Part shown: positions 35,460 to 45,605 of the stretch, one piece after another
Numbering within the stretch: position 1 is the stretch's first letter
Layout of the letters: each line of letters begins with the position of its first letter
From: Chloranthus sessilifolius
Taxonomy: Eukaryota > Streptophyta > Magnoliopsida > Chloranthales > Chloranthaceae
Reading direction: 5' to 3'
DNA length: 64,000 nucleotides
Assembly: GCA_021018995.1 (NCBI GenBank)
Contig: CM037593.1
Location: 34,609,810-34,673,809, forward strand
The notes under the pieces: generated by a model
Seen by the model: the letters and a program-made list of their open reading frames with translations, nothing else
Told to the model about the DNA's origin: nothing
Databases searched by the model: none
Made by a program: the position numbers and the translations under genes

Positions 35460-35629
35460 CTATAGTATACATGCATACATACAATAATTTACACATCAAT
35501 ATACACTCTTAATTTACATACAGCTTTTTGTATTGAGAAAAGAATCTATAAAATTTCTAATTCATGCTCCTTCTCTATCTAAGATCTTAATGAAATGAAA
35601 ATTTTCTTAAATTTTAAAAAAAGTCTCAC
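35460..35629 (-). other. Probable spliceosomal intron at the gag-protease junction (inner element)
   Basis: 170 bases, A/T-rich, between the zinc-finger part of gag and the protease on the minus strand. It starts GTGAGA after CCAAG and ends CTATAG before GTACTC, so it has GT-AG borders. Removing it joins a split Gly codon and gives the G-T-L segment that normally precedes the protease in chromoviruses. If it is retained, the gag frame meets TAA nine codons after the junction. The outer element has an unrelated-looking intron at exactly the same codon (39773-39906), with equal exon length from there to the active site. Confidence 0.7.
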
Positions 35630-36975
35630 CTTGGATGACGTCATGCACATTCCCTGCTTCCTGAGCAGTGACTGCATAGGCTCTCCCCTAGACGATCGGT
35701 TTCCTTGCTTGAATTGGTCGTAGTCTTTGCAAGAAACCGTCTTCTCTTGTCTTGTCGATCAAGTGGCCCACCTTGCCACATCGGAAACAACCCCTAGTTC
35801 CCGATCTACAGTCCACCGTCCTATGAGGCTTGCCACACTTTGCGCAAGTCTCCCGAGGTGCGGAAGAAACAGTACGAGAACCCTGTGTGACAGTGGCGCC
35901 AGTAGACATGGCAGGGCTCTCATAGCGAATAGGTCTCCCCAACGCAAGCAATGGAAACCTCTGTTGGTGTTGTTACATGGTCTTCCAAACCCCTTGGAAT
36001 TGTGGTCTCGATTCTCGGGCCATGAACCTCGGCTTTTTGTTCACCGGTTCAGAGTGCCCCGATCTTCCTTGTTCATTTCCTCCTCTCTGCTTGCTCTCTG
36101 ATATCTATTTGTATTCTCCTCTTCAACTACCTGCTTTACTCATGACCTCTTCATAGGTCCTTAGTTGAAATGGAGCCACGCCTCCCTAACTTCAGCTTCA
36201 AACCTTGTCAAACCTCTTGGACTTCATCACTTGAGCGACGTAATCCGGAGCAAACGGGCAAGTCGTAGAAACTCTACCCCATATTCTCTCACGTCATTCT
36301 CCTTGTACTAACTTGCAAAATTGTATCTCAAGTCGGGTTCCTCACCACTTAGAAAATATTGTTTGTTGAACTCCTCAACAAACTCCTCCCAAGTCCAAGG
36401 CAACTCTGGGGTCTCTCAGGCCCGAGTCCAGTATCACGGACTTCCACCAAGGCCCAGCCTCCCCATCCAACATGTAAGTCGCCCATCTTACACTCTCATC
36501 TTCCGTGCAAGTTAGCTAAAGACTTTCTCCATCTCCATCAACCGTTCTCGGCCGCCATTGTATGCACGGAAAATGAAGGAGGTCTCATCCTCCTAAACTC
36601 TGTAAAGGATGAGGGCACAGGCAACGCAGGTCCTACAGGTGGTGTAGGTGGCTGCTGTTCTCTTGACGCATGAGCTGCAAAGGATGCGGCTTGTTGTGCC
36701 ATGGCAGCTGCCATAGTCTCCATAGTGTGCATCATCCTTTGTCGCTCTTCTCTATCTTCTTGTCTTTCTCTCAATCTTTCTTGTTCTCTTAGATCTTGAT
36801 CCTGATGATCTCGATCTTCTTCATCCCGTTGTCTACTACTACTGCCCCCTAGGGCCTCAGTACTTCCTAAAGGTACTCTATTGGTGGGAGAGATGTAACC
36901 ATCTCCACTACGTAGACTCCTCTGCTGGCCTCCCCTTGGTCGGCCTCTTCCTCTAGATGACATTTGCGGCTGCAT
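35630..36975 (-). pseudogene. Inner chromovirus gag with two zinc fingers, frameshifted
   Basis: Read on the minus strand from a Met at 36975: a basic Arg/Gly-rich start (MSSRGRGRPRGGQQRSLRSG), a charged, probably coiled-coil part (LREQERLRERQEDREERQR), then FTEFRRMRPPSF, which begins the gag core. The core (36540-35960) reads only in pieces because of several small indels, though it keeps WWKS-like and EFVEEFNK-like segments. It ends with two Cys/His fingers, CAKCGKPHRTVDC and CFRCGKVGHLI (35750-35880). The second lacks its last Cys, as in the outer element. Gag would package the RNA. The frame then runs to the intron donor at 35629. Confidence 0.8.
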
Positions 36976-37052
36976 TTGAAACTAAAGTTTCGTTAGTAGA
37001 AGTCCATATGTTCTGACGAAAGAACCCTTGTCAGAATTGCTAAAAGAAAATA

Positions 37053-37064
37053 GCTCTGATACCA
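37053..37064 (-). other. Primer binding site, tRNA-iMet, inner chromovirus
   Basis: On the minus strand TGGTATCAGAGC follows two bases after the end of the 5' LTR (TCACA). This is the usual complement of the 3' end of plant initiator tRNA-Met. Confidence 0.9.
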
Positions 37065-37066
37065 AC

Positions 37067-39704
37067 TGTGATGACCGGATTTGCACCAAAACCCGTGCCA
37101 TCGACGATCATCTTGACCGTGCCCTCTAGCTAAGCACCGGAACACCGTATATCAAGCATAGAAAAGTATAATAAACGAGTTTGCAGAATTTAAATCTATA
37201 TTAATTAACTTCCCAAAAGACAGTTCTACCCTCATGCCTCTGCATGAATGGAGAACCGATCCGAACCATCGATGATAGAAATCATCACGGATGGTTCGCC
37301 CCAAAAGAGAAATCCTAACTCCTTATATACATGATTTTAAATAGAATCAAGGCTTGACATATCAAGCCGTACAAAACCTCTCCAAAAATCCCTCAAAGTG
37401 GCACAACGGAGTCCTCTAGAAGAAGTCCTCTGGAGGTGGCTCCAACTCTCGTCAGCAAGGTCCACTCACGATCGGCGTCTCTGAAGCCCCGGCAGCTGCT
37501 AATAGTGGGCCTGCGACGTATAGGGTGAGCTACATCCTAACTCAATAGGGAACGAACAGAGTTGAACATATAAATTATGACGCAGATATATCCGATGATA
37601 TGCTATGCATGATGTGTTTATGCAGTTGTTAATGAAACAGTTAAAAAGCATTTCGTTTTACTGTTGATTACTTATATTTTCATTTACTCATGAATGATGC
37701 TGAAAAGGCCTAAAGCAAAACTTAAACTTTCAACTTAAGTAATCCCCGAGCAATATAGCATCGAGCCCCGATGAGATACCCATCATCGTCATCTATATAG
37801 ACAGTTTTAACCGTATTCCCTGGGAATACAAATAGTACCCAAGCCCCTTTCCCCTGGGGATTGGTGGCGGGGTTTCACTTTTCTCAATCAACACCCCTGG
37901 GGTGTGCTTACTATGTACGGATAAGCCTCCGCACTGGCCTACGGTTTCGCCACCGTATCGGTCACGGATATCCTGCCGTGTCAGTCGTGGATATCCCGCC
38001 ACGTCGGTGGGGTACCCTATCAAACCTCAAATAACAAAAATATCGGTGCCTTACATATAGTTATTCACCGTGTAATCGTGCTATCTTATATCAGTTAGGC
38101 CCTATCAAACATGATTCAATCCTTGGATACATCCCTGGGATGTATCCATTTACTTGCATCACACCTGATGCTTTTATCTCTTTACTTCTTCATCCCCTGG
38201 GGATGGCTCATTAGTTTACTCTTATGAATGTCACACACACGCACTTTTCACAATTCTTTAAGCAGTAAAATATTCGAATTGAACTCTATATCACTACATA
38301 CATGCTCTTGTAAAATAAAGTACATGTTCAAGGTGTTCCCTACCTCAAGTCTTCATTTGATCAATGCATCAAGGTCCCACGTGGCTCCTTGTGCACAAGT
38401 CCACACGTACCACCTATGGTACCACATAACAGGTGAAACACATCAAAAAGGATGCAATCAAGAAGGTATAAGATCCTCCAAGAATCTTAAAGTCAAACCC
38501 AAAAGTCAACATAATTTATGTCAGTCGATTAATCGAACTCCAAAATCGATTAATCGAAGGTCAATATCGATTAATCGAAGCAATTTCGATTAATCGAAAT
38601 TCTCCTTTTCGCAAAGTCCCTTCTCAGTTCGAACAGTCGAGTTTTCATTCGATTAATCGAATCCAATTTCGATTAATCAAAATTCTTCTTTTCGCAAAGT
38701 AATTTCACTGTTCGAACAGTCGAGTTTTCATTCGATTAATCGAATCCAATTTCGATTAATCGAAATTCTTCTTTTCGCAAGGTAGACTCTCAGTTCGAAC
38801 AGTCGAGTTTCACAAGTTGATTAATCGATTCCAAATCGATTAATCGAAAACTAAGATCGATTAATCGAAATCTCATTTTGATTAGTCGATTTTTCCTCAA
38901 GTCATTTCCTCCAACCCTTGGGGTCCACTGGAGGTTCTCAGTCGATCAATCGATTCCCAAATCGATCAATCGATTCCCAAATCGATTAATCGAAATCCAA
39001 AGTCGATTAATCGAAATCAAATTCGATTAATCGAAGTCGGGGTCTTCTGACCTTTCAACTTCCTGGCCAATTTCGATTAATCGAAACCCAATTTCGATTA
39101 ATCAAAATTGTCAGATTCAGCCCCTTTCGAGCTGTTCTTCCCAATCTTTTTCCATACTTTTTCCTCTATTTTTCTAAGCCATTATTCTAAGATTTAAACT
39201 ATTTTCAACTACCATTTAGCCTCTATAATTTATGCATTTGATTTACAAAATTTTACCTTGAATCAATCTCAAATTGATTTCAAATCTAGGGTTGGAAGGC
39301 TAGGGTTCCAGCTTTAGCTTTTCAGCGGATCCCTTGCGTTGAATCGGCCTCTTTAATACTTGAATCCTTCCTTCCTCAACTAGCCTTTACTCCTTGCATT
39401 AATCACTCTTTTTTTTACTCTCTCTCTCTCTCTTCTTTACTCTCCTTCAACAACCCAAAATACCCATCTAGGGTTATTAAACCCTTTTTATCCCTCCCTT
39501 AGTTTGTGTGTTGAGCACATGCACTTCAATAGGTATATGCGACTTCATATTTACAACACACACCACGCAGTCACTCAAGCTATCACATCTCGTCCGTTCA
39601 TCACATCCTATGCTAACTCTTGATCTCCTGATTGGTCAAACTTGTGACCAATCGGGCACGGATCCCGAGGTCATAGTTTTTGCGTGATTTTTCGGGTTAT
39701 TACA
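37067..39704 (-). repeat. 5' LTR of inner chromovirus
   Basis: 2638 bases. On the minus strand it starts TGTAATAACCCG and ends ATCACA beside the primer binding site. It is nearly identical to the 3' LTR from about 37600 to 38790 and again from 39120 to 39704, but has many small indels against it at 37067-37550. It carries the same modules and palindrome array as the other copy. Confidence 0.93.
38522..39113. repeat. TCGATTAATCGA palindrome array, 5' LTR copy
   Basis: The counterpart of 27963-28530. A few copies have mutated or been restored compared with the other LTR, and the stretch at 38940-38975 contains an extra TCGATCAATCGA unit, so copy number changes within an element. Confidence 0.9.
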
Positions 39705-39772
39705 CCCGGGATCTATCAATACTCGAGCATCTACTTGACTCTCATCACCTTTACGACGCATGACAAGGGTAC
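39705..39772 (-). pseudogene. Outer chromovirus protease, N-terminal exon
   Basis: On the minus strand from 39772 this reads G-T-L and then 20 residues ending DARVLIDPG. There the inner element has inserted, and the sequence continues at 26497 with SSHSFITPSF. The insertion therefore splits the D-P-G-S active site between Pro and Ser. The frame has no stop in this short piece. It is separated from gag by the probable intron that follows in + coordinates. Confidence 0.85.
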
Positions 39773-39906
39773 CTTTTATTTGTATATTAAAACATACAAG
39801 GTTAAGTGTACAACAGTCACTAATATTCCTATGCCTAAAATCATCAAAACATGTTATAGCATATGAATATCAATGAATCAATTTAACTCTCAAAGCGTAA
39901 CGATAC
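39773..39906 (-). other. Probable spliceosomal intron at the gag-protease junction (outer element)
   Basis: 134 bases, A/T-rich, starting GTATCG after TTCAAG and ending ATAAAAG before GTACCC on the minus strand. It splits the same Gly codon as the intron of the inner element, in the same phase. Retention leads to TGA six codons after the junction. Its sequence is not obviously alignable with the other intron, while the exons on both sides are. Confidence 0.7.
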
Positions 39907-41192
39907 CTTGAATGACGTCATTTGATGTCAGGGCATTAGTTGCTGTGATGGCATATGCTCGACTTTAAACAATAGGTCGAGAAGATCTCTGAGTGGATAC
40001 CGATCCAGCCCTCTCCTTACTTTCCTTGCTATCCTCAGGACCATTTCTAATCATATGGCCCATCTTGCCACACCTGAAGCAAGCTCTCGTGTCTCTCCTG
40101 CAGTCCTCTGTCTTGTGTGGTTTTCCACACTTTGCACATGATGGAGCCGGAGTAAATGAAGAGACCCAAAAAGATCCCTATATAATAGAAGCTCCACTAG
40201 CAGAAGATCCAGAAGATTTGAATGGTCTGAATGACACAGGTACCGCTGGCCTCTGATACGAACTCGGTCCTAAAGATACTGCTGGTCTAGAGTGAGGAGG
40301 GTATCTAGGAGGTCTTGATAACCTAGCCCTCATGTTTGATTGATCAGGGTCATTAGATTGTCCCTGAAATGACATCTCCTTATTCTGTCTATCTCTCCAA
40401 GCATACTGCTTTTGATTTTCTCCTTCATAAATGAGAGCCTTGGACATAACATCGGCATATGTCTCCAACTCCCATAAGGCTACTTCTTTCTGTAGGTTTG
40501 GCCTCAAGCAAAGTTGAAATTTTCAAGCTCGCATCAACTCGGTAGCTACGTGTTGCGGAGCAAATCGTGACAACCTATCAAATTCAGCACCATACTCTTG
40601 CACTGTCATAGCTCCTTGTTCCAACTTTATAAATTTTACTTCCCACTGCCCACTGATGTCTCACTATCTTGGGAAAGTACTTATCATTGAAAGTTTCAAC
40701 GAACTCAGCCAACGTCCAAGGGGTATTGGGCAATTCTTGTTCACGGTGTCTTGATACCGATTTCCACCAAGGCCTGGCTTCTCCATCAAGCTTGAAGATT
40801 GCCCAATGCACCTTCTCAACATCAGTGCATTGAAGCACCTCAAAGACTTTCTCCATCTCTTCTATCCAACCCTCAGCTTCAATCGGATTGATTTGACCTG
40901 AGAAATTAGTTCTCATTCTCCTAAACTCCGTAAAACCTTCAGGTTGATAAGGTGGTCTCGCTGCTGGTTGATTCATTACAGCGGTCTGTTGAGCTACATT
41001 GACAGCCAAAGCTTCCAACACTTACTCCATTCTTCCATCACCACCTCCTCTTCTTGTTCCTAAGGGAATCGTATTAGAAGCATAAGCAAACCCTGCTCCA
41101 CGTAGAGGACCACTGCCCTCATCTATTTCTTCCATATGAATTGTTCTCGATTTGTCTCTACCTCTGCCACGTCCTCTGAACTGTAGGGCCAT
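39907..41192 (-). pseudogene. Outer chromovirus gag
   Basis: From a Met at 41192: MALQFRGRGRGRDKSRT, a Gly/Arg-rich start, then (after a stop near 41024) the gag core with FTEFRRMRTNFSGQINPIEA, WIEEMEKVFEVLQC, LDGEARPWWKSVS and FVETFNDKYFPK. Frameshifts near 40640 and 40510 separate it from the segment starting ADVMSKALIYEGE, and a stop near 40178 precedes the fingers CAKCGKPHKTEDC and CFRCGKMGHMI (40050-40150). The end, with LTSNDVIQ, runs into the intron donor. It is a dead copy, and the homologous inner gag has the same order of parts. Confidence 0.85.
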
Positions 41193-41290
41193 AATACTGG
41201 TCTGTCATTGTAAAAACAACAACGTTGATCAGTACACAGATTGTAAAAACAATCAAACCTATAATCCCCGTGGTTCGACCTAAAGCCTAT

Positions 41291-41302
41291 GCTCTGATAC
41301 CA
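41291..41302 (-). other. Primer binding site, tRNA-iMet, outer chromovirus
   Basis: TGGTATCAGAGC on the minus strand, two bases from the end of the LTR at 41305. It matches the initiator tRNA-Met complement. Confidence 0.9.
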
Positions 41303-41304
41303 AT

Positions 41305-44052
41305 TGTGATAGCCTGAATTTCCACACTCGAAAACTCGTGCCATCAGGATCATAGCCTTGATGATCCCCAGAACAAACTAAGGAGTGTCTGCTCATCTAG
41401 CAGAAATCAGAGCAGACACTATTAAAAGAGGCATATCGAGTCATCATATAAGGCTCTAAATAAAAAGAAAGGAAGCAAAACGATGTATATATGTATAACA
41501 AAAGAATATACATTCTCAAAAAGGAACCAAGAAAAACCACTGGTGATGGACATCCATCACCCAAATAATAGTTCCTATAGAATGTATAAAATTATAAGTA
41601 AACATCTACACTAAAATAATACACAACAGTGGCCACCAGACACATAGATAATTCAAAATAAACATGTACAGATCTCAAAATACAAGACTAAATACCCAAG
41701 CTACTGATAGAACTCGTCAGCTAGGGTGTCTGTGTCCTCCTCAGCCTCAGCCTCAGCCTCAGCCTTAGCCTCAGGCTGATAATCTGGGTCACTCTCAGTA
41801 CCAAGAGCCCTAGCCTCAAAACTTATGATATAAAATCAGGGGTGAGCTAACCATCTAAGCTCAATAGAAGAAACTCAATTAAATTATATCTAAAATATAA
41901 AATATAGTTTGCAGAACATAGCTCAGAACAGATGATCAAATCAAAGAATGTAGACAGAAATGATCAAATGACAGATGCAGAACTTTAAAGAACATAACAG
42001 ATGCAGAATATCAGAAAGCAGGCTTTATTTTCAGAGTTTTCAGATGCTATGCATATAGTATTTAATGACTTAAATTCTATACTTAAATAACTTTCGTAAA
42101 TATAACACGTGGTAGCCAGATGTTTGTCGATGGGTAACCCCGACCATCATCGTTCAATGAACAATTTCAGATATTTGCATCTAGCCTCTTCAAAAGAAAG
42201 CAACTTGTGCCAGGAGGGTTTATAAATTAGATACATGGATATCCCGTCGTGCCGATCGTGGATATCCTGCCACGTCAGAGGGATTCGTCACATGAACTTT
42301 AAATCAATACATATACAGAACCTCGGGAATCAGATAGCAGAGAATAGATAATAGGAATAAAATAGCAGAGATCAGATATACCAGAGCTTTTATTGATATG
42401 CAAGACATTCTTTTAAAACAGAAATTAGAATACATATTCTAGGATACCATGCAGTCATAATCATATACAAGTTAAGTTAAATTTCCCCTACCTCAAATCA
42501 GGTCTTTCTAAGTAAATTCAAAGATTTTTAAAGTGCCTCGATTTTAACCTAGACTATACGTATAGTGTACTAAGTGTCAGAGATGTTAGAACAATAACTG
42601 GTACAAAGTCTAGCTTTGTTTTCCCTAGAAAACCAAAGTAGGCAAAACAGGAGAATTCGATCGATCAACTTCCCTATTTGATTGATCGGATTTGCTATTC
42701 GATCGATCAATCACTTCATTTGATTGATCGGATCCCTTAAACCTTCATAGATAGAACAGGGGAATCTGATCGATCAACTTCCCTATTTGATCGATCGGAT
42801 TCACTATTCGATCATCATTTACTAATTTTGATTGATCGGATCCCATATTTAAACACATACAGAACAAAGGAATTTCGATCGATCAACTTCTCTAGTTGAT
42901 CGATCAGATCCTCAATTTGATCGATCAATCCTCATGTTTGATTGATCAGATTTTCAAAGTCAAAATTTAGAATTTCAGACCTCCTGTTATATAAGGCATT
43001 TATATAATTCGATCGATCAAATCCCAAATTCGATCGATCAAATCCCAAATTTGATCGATCTATCTCACAGTTTGATTGATCAATTCCCCAATTGATCAAT
43101 CAGTTTACCACTTGATCGATCGCTTTATAGTTTGATCGCTCAGTTTCAAATTTGATCGATCAAATCCTAATTTGATTGATCGAATTTATCGGGCATCAAC
43201 ATCCTCAAAATCACCCTCCTATTATATAAGTGAATTATATAATTCGATTGATCAAATCCCAAATTTGATTGATCAGATACTCAATTTGATCGATCGGAAA
43301 TGACAGCTTCTGTCATACATACAGTTCATTGATTTTTAACCTATTTCAGCCATAAATCTTTATGATTCTCCACGAATCATTCAAGCACACATAAACACAT
43401 ATTTATGACATCTAAACCTTTACAAATACCTAGTAACTCACCTCTTTTAGAGTCGCTTCTTGGTTCACAGAGATTACAGCTCGAGGTGGGTTTCAGATTC
43501 GTAATCTGAGTTTCCGTCATTGTCGACGATCCCCGGAGTTAGGATTTCAACACCACGACTACACTCAGATATGTACTCATTTCTAGCTCAGACATGACAG
43601 AGTAACCCGTCCCATTTTACACACTTGGATCCTAGATCCCGTGATTTCTCAAGCTTTGATTTAGGAAATCGACGAAATATCCAGAAGACGCACAAATCAG
43701 GCTCTCGTAGTTACAACCAAATCAACCGAAACATCAAAGAAGGAGATAGAGTAAGGAATTCTAACTCTTCCTTCCCTTATAAGCTAACTAAGAGAAATAT
43801 CTCTGATATTTCTCTTTCTCAAGTGAAATATCCAGTGTTGAATACATACACCTCACTTGGTGTATAGCATTCCACAAGTAGCTGATTAGATCTCAGACAT
43901 GCATGATACGTGACTTATGGCTTCATGAGCTTACAGATTAATAATATTAATTCTAATATTATTATTATAAAATTTTAAGTTTATCTCGATTTTCGTGCCA
44001 AGCACGTATACCAAAGCAGTCAAGTATGTTTCAGAATTTTATGGTCATTACA
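41305..44052 (-). repeat. 5' LTR of outer chromovirus
   Basis: About 2.75 kb. On the minus strand it starts TGTAATGACC and ends ATCACA. The base pairs after 44052 (TATAT) may be its target duplication, but the other end is lost. It contains a (CCTCAG)n run near 41735-41780, the shared GGTGAGCTAACCATCTAAGC module, GGATATCC copies near 42238-42280, a palindrome array and a TATA-like TTATAAG near 43775. No protein-coding frame is visible. Confidence 0.8.
42655..43302. repeat. Palindrome array, TGATCGATCA type
   Basis: About 25 copies of (T/C)GATCGATCAA or versions with CG changed to TG or CA (TGATTGATCGG and the like). The many CG to TG changes fit methylation-driven decay of an older array. 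It begins about 470 bases downstream of the TATA-like box, read on the minus strand. Confidence 0.85.
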
Positions 44053-44732
44053 TATATAAACCTAATAATAAGTATAATAATTTATAATAAAAAAACCCAC
44101 AAATTATAACCATTGGTTCATAAAAAAGGATCAAATTCTTTTCTTATGGGGAAAATAGATCTTCAACTCAATCGAACGGATGAAAAAAGGAGAGGTAGGG
44201 TTTCTGGTTATGGTAGACACGAGGATGAGAGGAAGGGGATTATGGTAGAGTGATCGTTTATAATCTGAAACCTTGTAAGTACATTTGAAGTACTAGGGCG
44301 AGTACAAGGGTGTCGAACCACAAAGACTTGTCGTTTACTTTTCTAACTACTGTCTTAATCTAAATAAATTGTATAGACAAGTTTCCTAAATTAATTAAAC
44401 TAAAAAGAAAACTAAAACAGTTTTGGATAATTTATGAGAAGGCAGACTGGATCCCCCTTGGATCACAAACTCGTAAACAATAAACTCTTATTCCTCTCCT
44501 ATCTCGAATTCCAGGTACTCTCGCTCTGGGCCACAAGCTCTACAGCTAGGTATAAGAATTAAGTCCTATTCATAGTCATGAGCCAGTCTAAATCAATATG
44601 ATCCATCTAATTACTAGCGACCTAGACAATAAGCATCATTGTACGTAATCATGAAACTAGGCTACAAGCTCTAATCCGACGATGAGTTTCCTATTAAATC
44701 GAATCCCAATCCCTACAAGGTCATTAGAATTA

Positions 44733-44784
<52 letters not shown>

Positions 44785-44838
44785 TACAACCAAAAACCTC
44801 AAACATGCAATCGTACCAATAAAAGGAAATCAAAATAA
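44053..44838. other. Non-coding spacer with (AT)n
   Basis: No gene is visible. A simple (AT)n repeat of about 44 bases lies at 44738-44781. At 44270-44330 the sequence (GCGAGTACAAGGGTGTCGAACCAC) resembles the LTR-end type phrase seen at 6500-6560, so it may be another LTR remnant. Confidence 0.5.
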
Positions 44839-45238
44839 ATGAGCAATTAGTTGCACTCCAAAAGTTGGCCGTTGCACCGAATTTAAAGAAAAGACTTGAA
44901 ATTTTAGGGACACATAACATGTGAAAACGAAATGTTGGCTGTCTGATTTGAAGTTCATGATCTACAGATCTTCAGTGCATGAGATTGGAGCAAAACACGA
45001 TATTTATCATATGATCTAGTGTAGTCAATTGTTGAATCATATAATAGCTGTTTGCTTATATTTAAATACATGATGCAGATTATATTTTGTGTTAATCTTT
45101 TACATTTAATATCTTGAATCATGGCCATCAAATCAAACGGTTTAGATGGTATTTTCACATAGCAGACGCCACCAAATTTAGAAGTCTTTCTTTTGATTTT
45201 GAGAAGGGCAAACTTTTTGAGTGCAAATAATGGCTCCC
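44839..45238. mobile_element. Foldback MITE, long inverted arms (copy 1)
   Basis: About 400 bases whose two halves are imperfect inverted copies of each other. The left end ATGAGCAATTAGTTGCACTC pairs with the right end, whose complement reads GGGAGCCATTATTTGCACTC. Pairing continues through the TTTAAAGAAAAGACTT-like and CATGTGAAAAC-like parts to the centre. The flanks TCAAAATAA and TTAAAAAAA could be a 9-bp duplication with two mismatches. No coding capacity. The size and 9-bp duplication suggest a Mutator-type MITE. Confidence 0.65.
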
Positions 45239-45605
45239 TTAAAAAAATTGCTTTGTTTTTACATCATGCATATACTAGTGGGTGACACGTAGCCTCCACG
45301 TGGAGAGATTTGTGCCTCTCTTTGTAATAAAGTATTTACGAAGTTACCAAACATAACCTTAAATTATTTTTAAAGTTCAAAAATATTTTTATAAGGGTAG
45401 TAATAGTTTTATTATAATGGATAAATTTCAAACTAAACAAACTTCTCTCCATGTTTATTATAAAAATAAAATAGGTTCGTTGAATTGTGAAAGTTCAAGG
45501 ATAACAAATAAACTAAAATCTTTTTCTCTCCTTGAGAGAGTCCATTGGGGTTTTATCCGCTTTTTCTCTCCCCCTTATTCTGGTAAGTTGTGAGAGTTTT
45601 CCCTA
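45239..45605. other. Non-coding spacer and LINE leader
   Basis: No gene is seen. The last 100 bases before 45606, C/T-rich with CTCTCC and TTTTCTCTC, are probably the 5' UTR of the LINE. The exact LINE start is not marked by any duplication that I could find. Confidence 0.4.

Larger units (their letters stand above)
26498..39704 (-). mobile_element. Inner chromovirus (Tekay-like) with extra ORF, nested
   Basis: A complete 13.2-kb LTR retrotransposon with two long LTRs (26498-29119 and 37067-39704) that start TGTGA and end TTACA on the + strand. The 5-bp duplication CCCGG lies at 26493-26497 and 39705-39709. On the minus strand it has a primer binding site, gag, protease, a nearly intact RT-RNase H-integrase-chromodomain ORF, an extra sense ORF and a polypurine tract. 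The LTRs are nearly identical over their central and left parts, so the insertion is recent. It sits in the protease gene of the older outer element, in the same orientation. Gag and protease have many small indels while pol and the extra ORF are open. Confidence 0.93.
24701..44052 (-). mobile_element. Outer chromovirus (Tekay-like), split and 3'-deleted
   Basis: A minus-strand Ty3/gypsy element whose two halves flank the inner element. The right half holds the 5' LTR (41305-44052), primer binding site, gag and the start of protease. The left half holds the rest of protease, RT and RNase H. The two halves join exactly at the duplicated CCCGG, which lies in the protease active-site codons. Integrase, chromodomain, polypurine tract and its own 3' LTR are missing, because the pol sequence stops near 24701 against a foreign LTR. 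Frameshifts and stops are common. Long LTR, double zinc finger and RT sequence suggest the Tekay/Del lineage. Confidence 0.8.
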
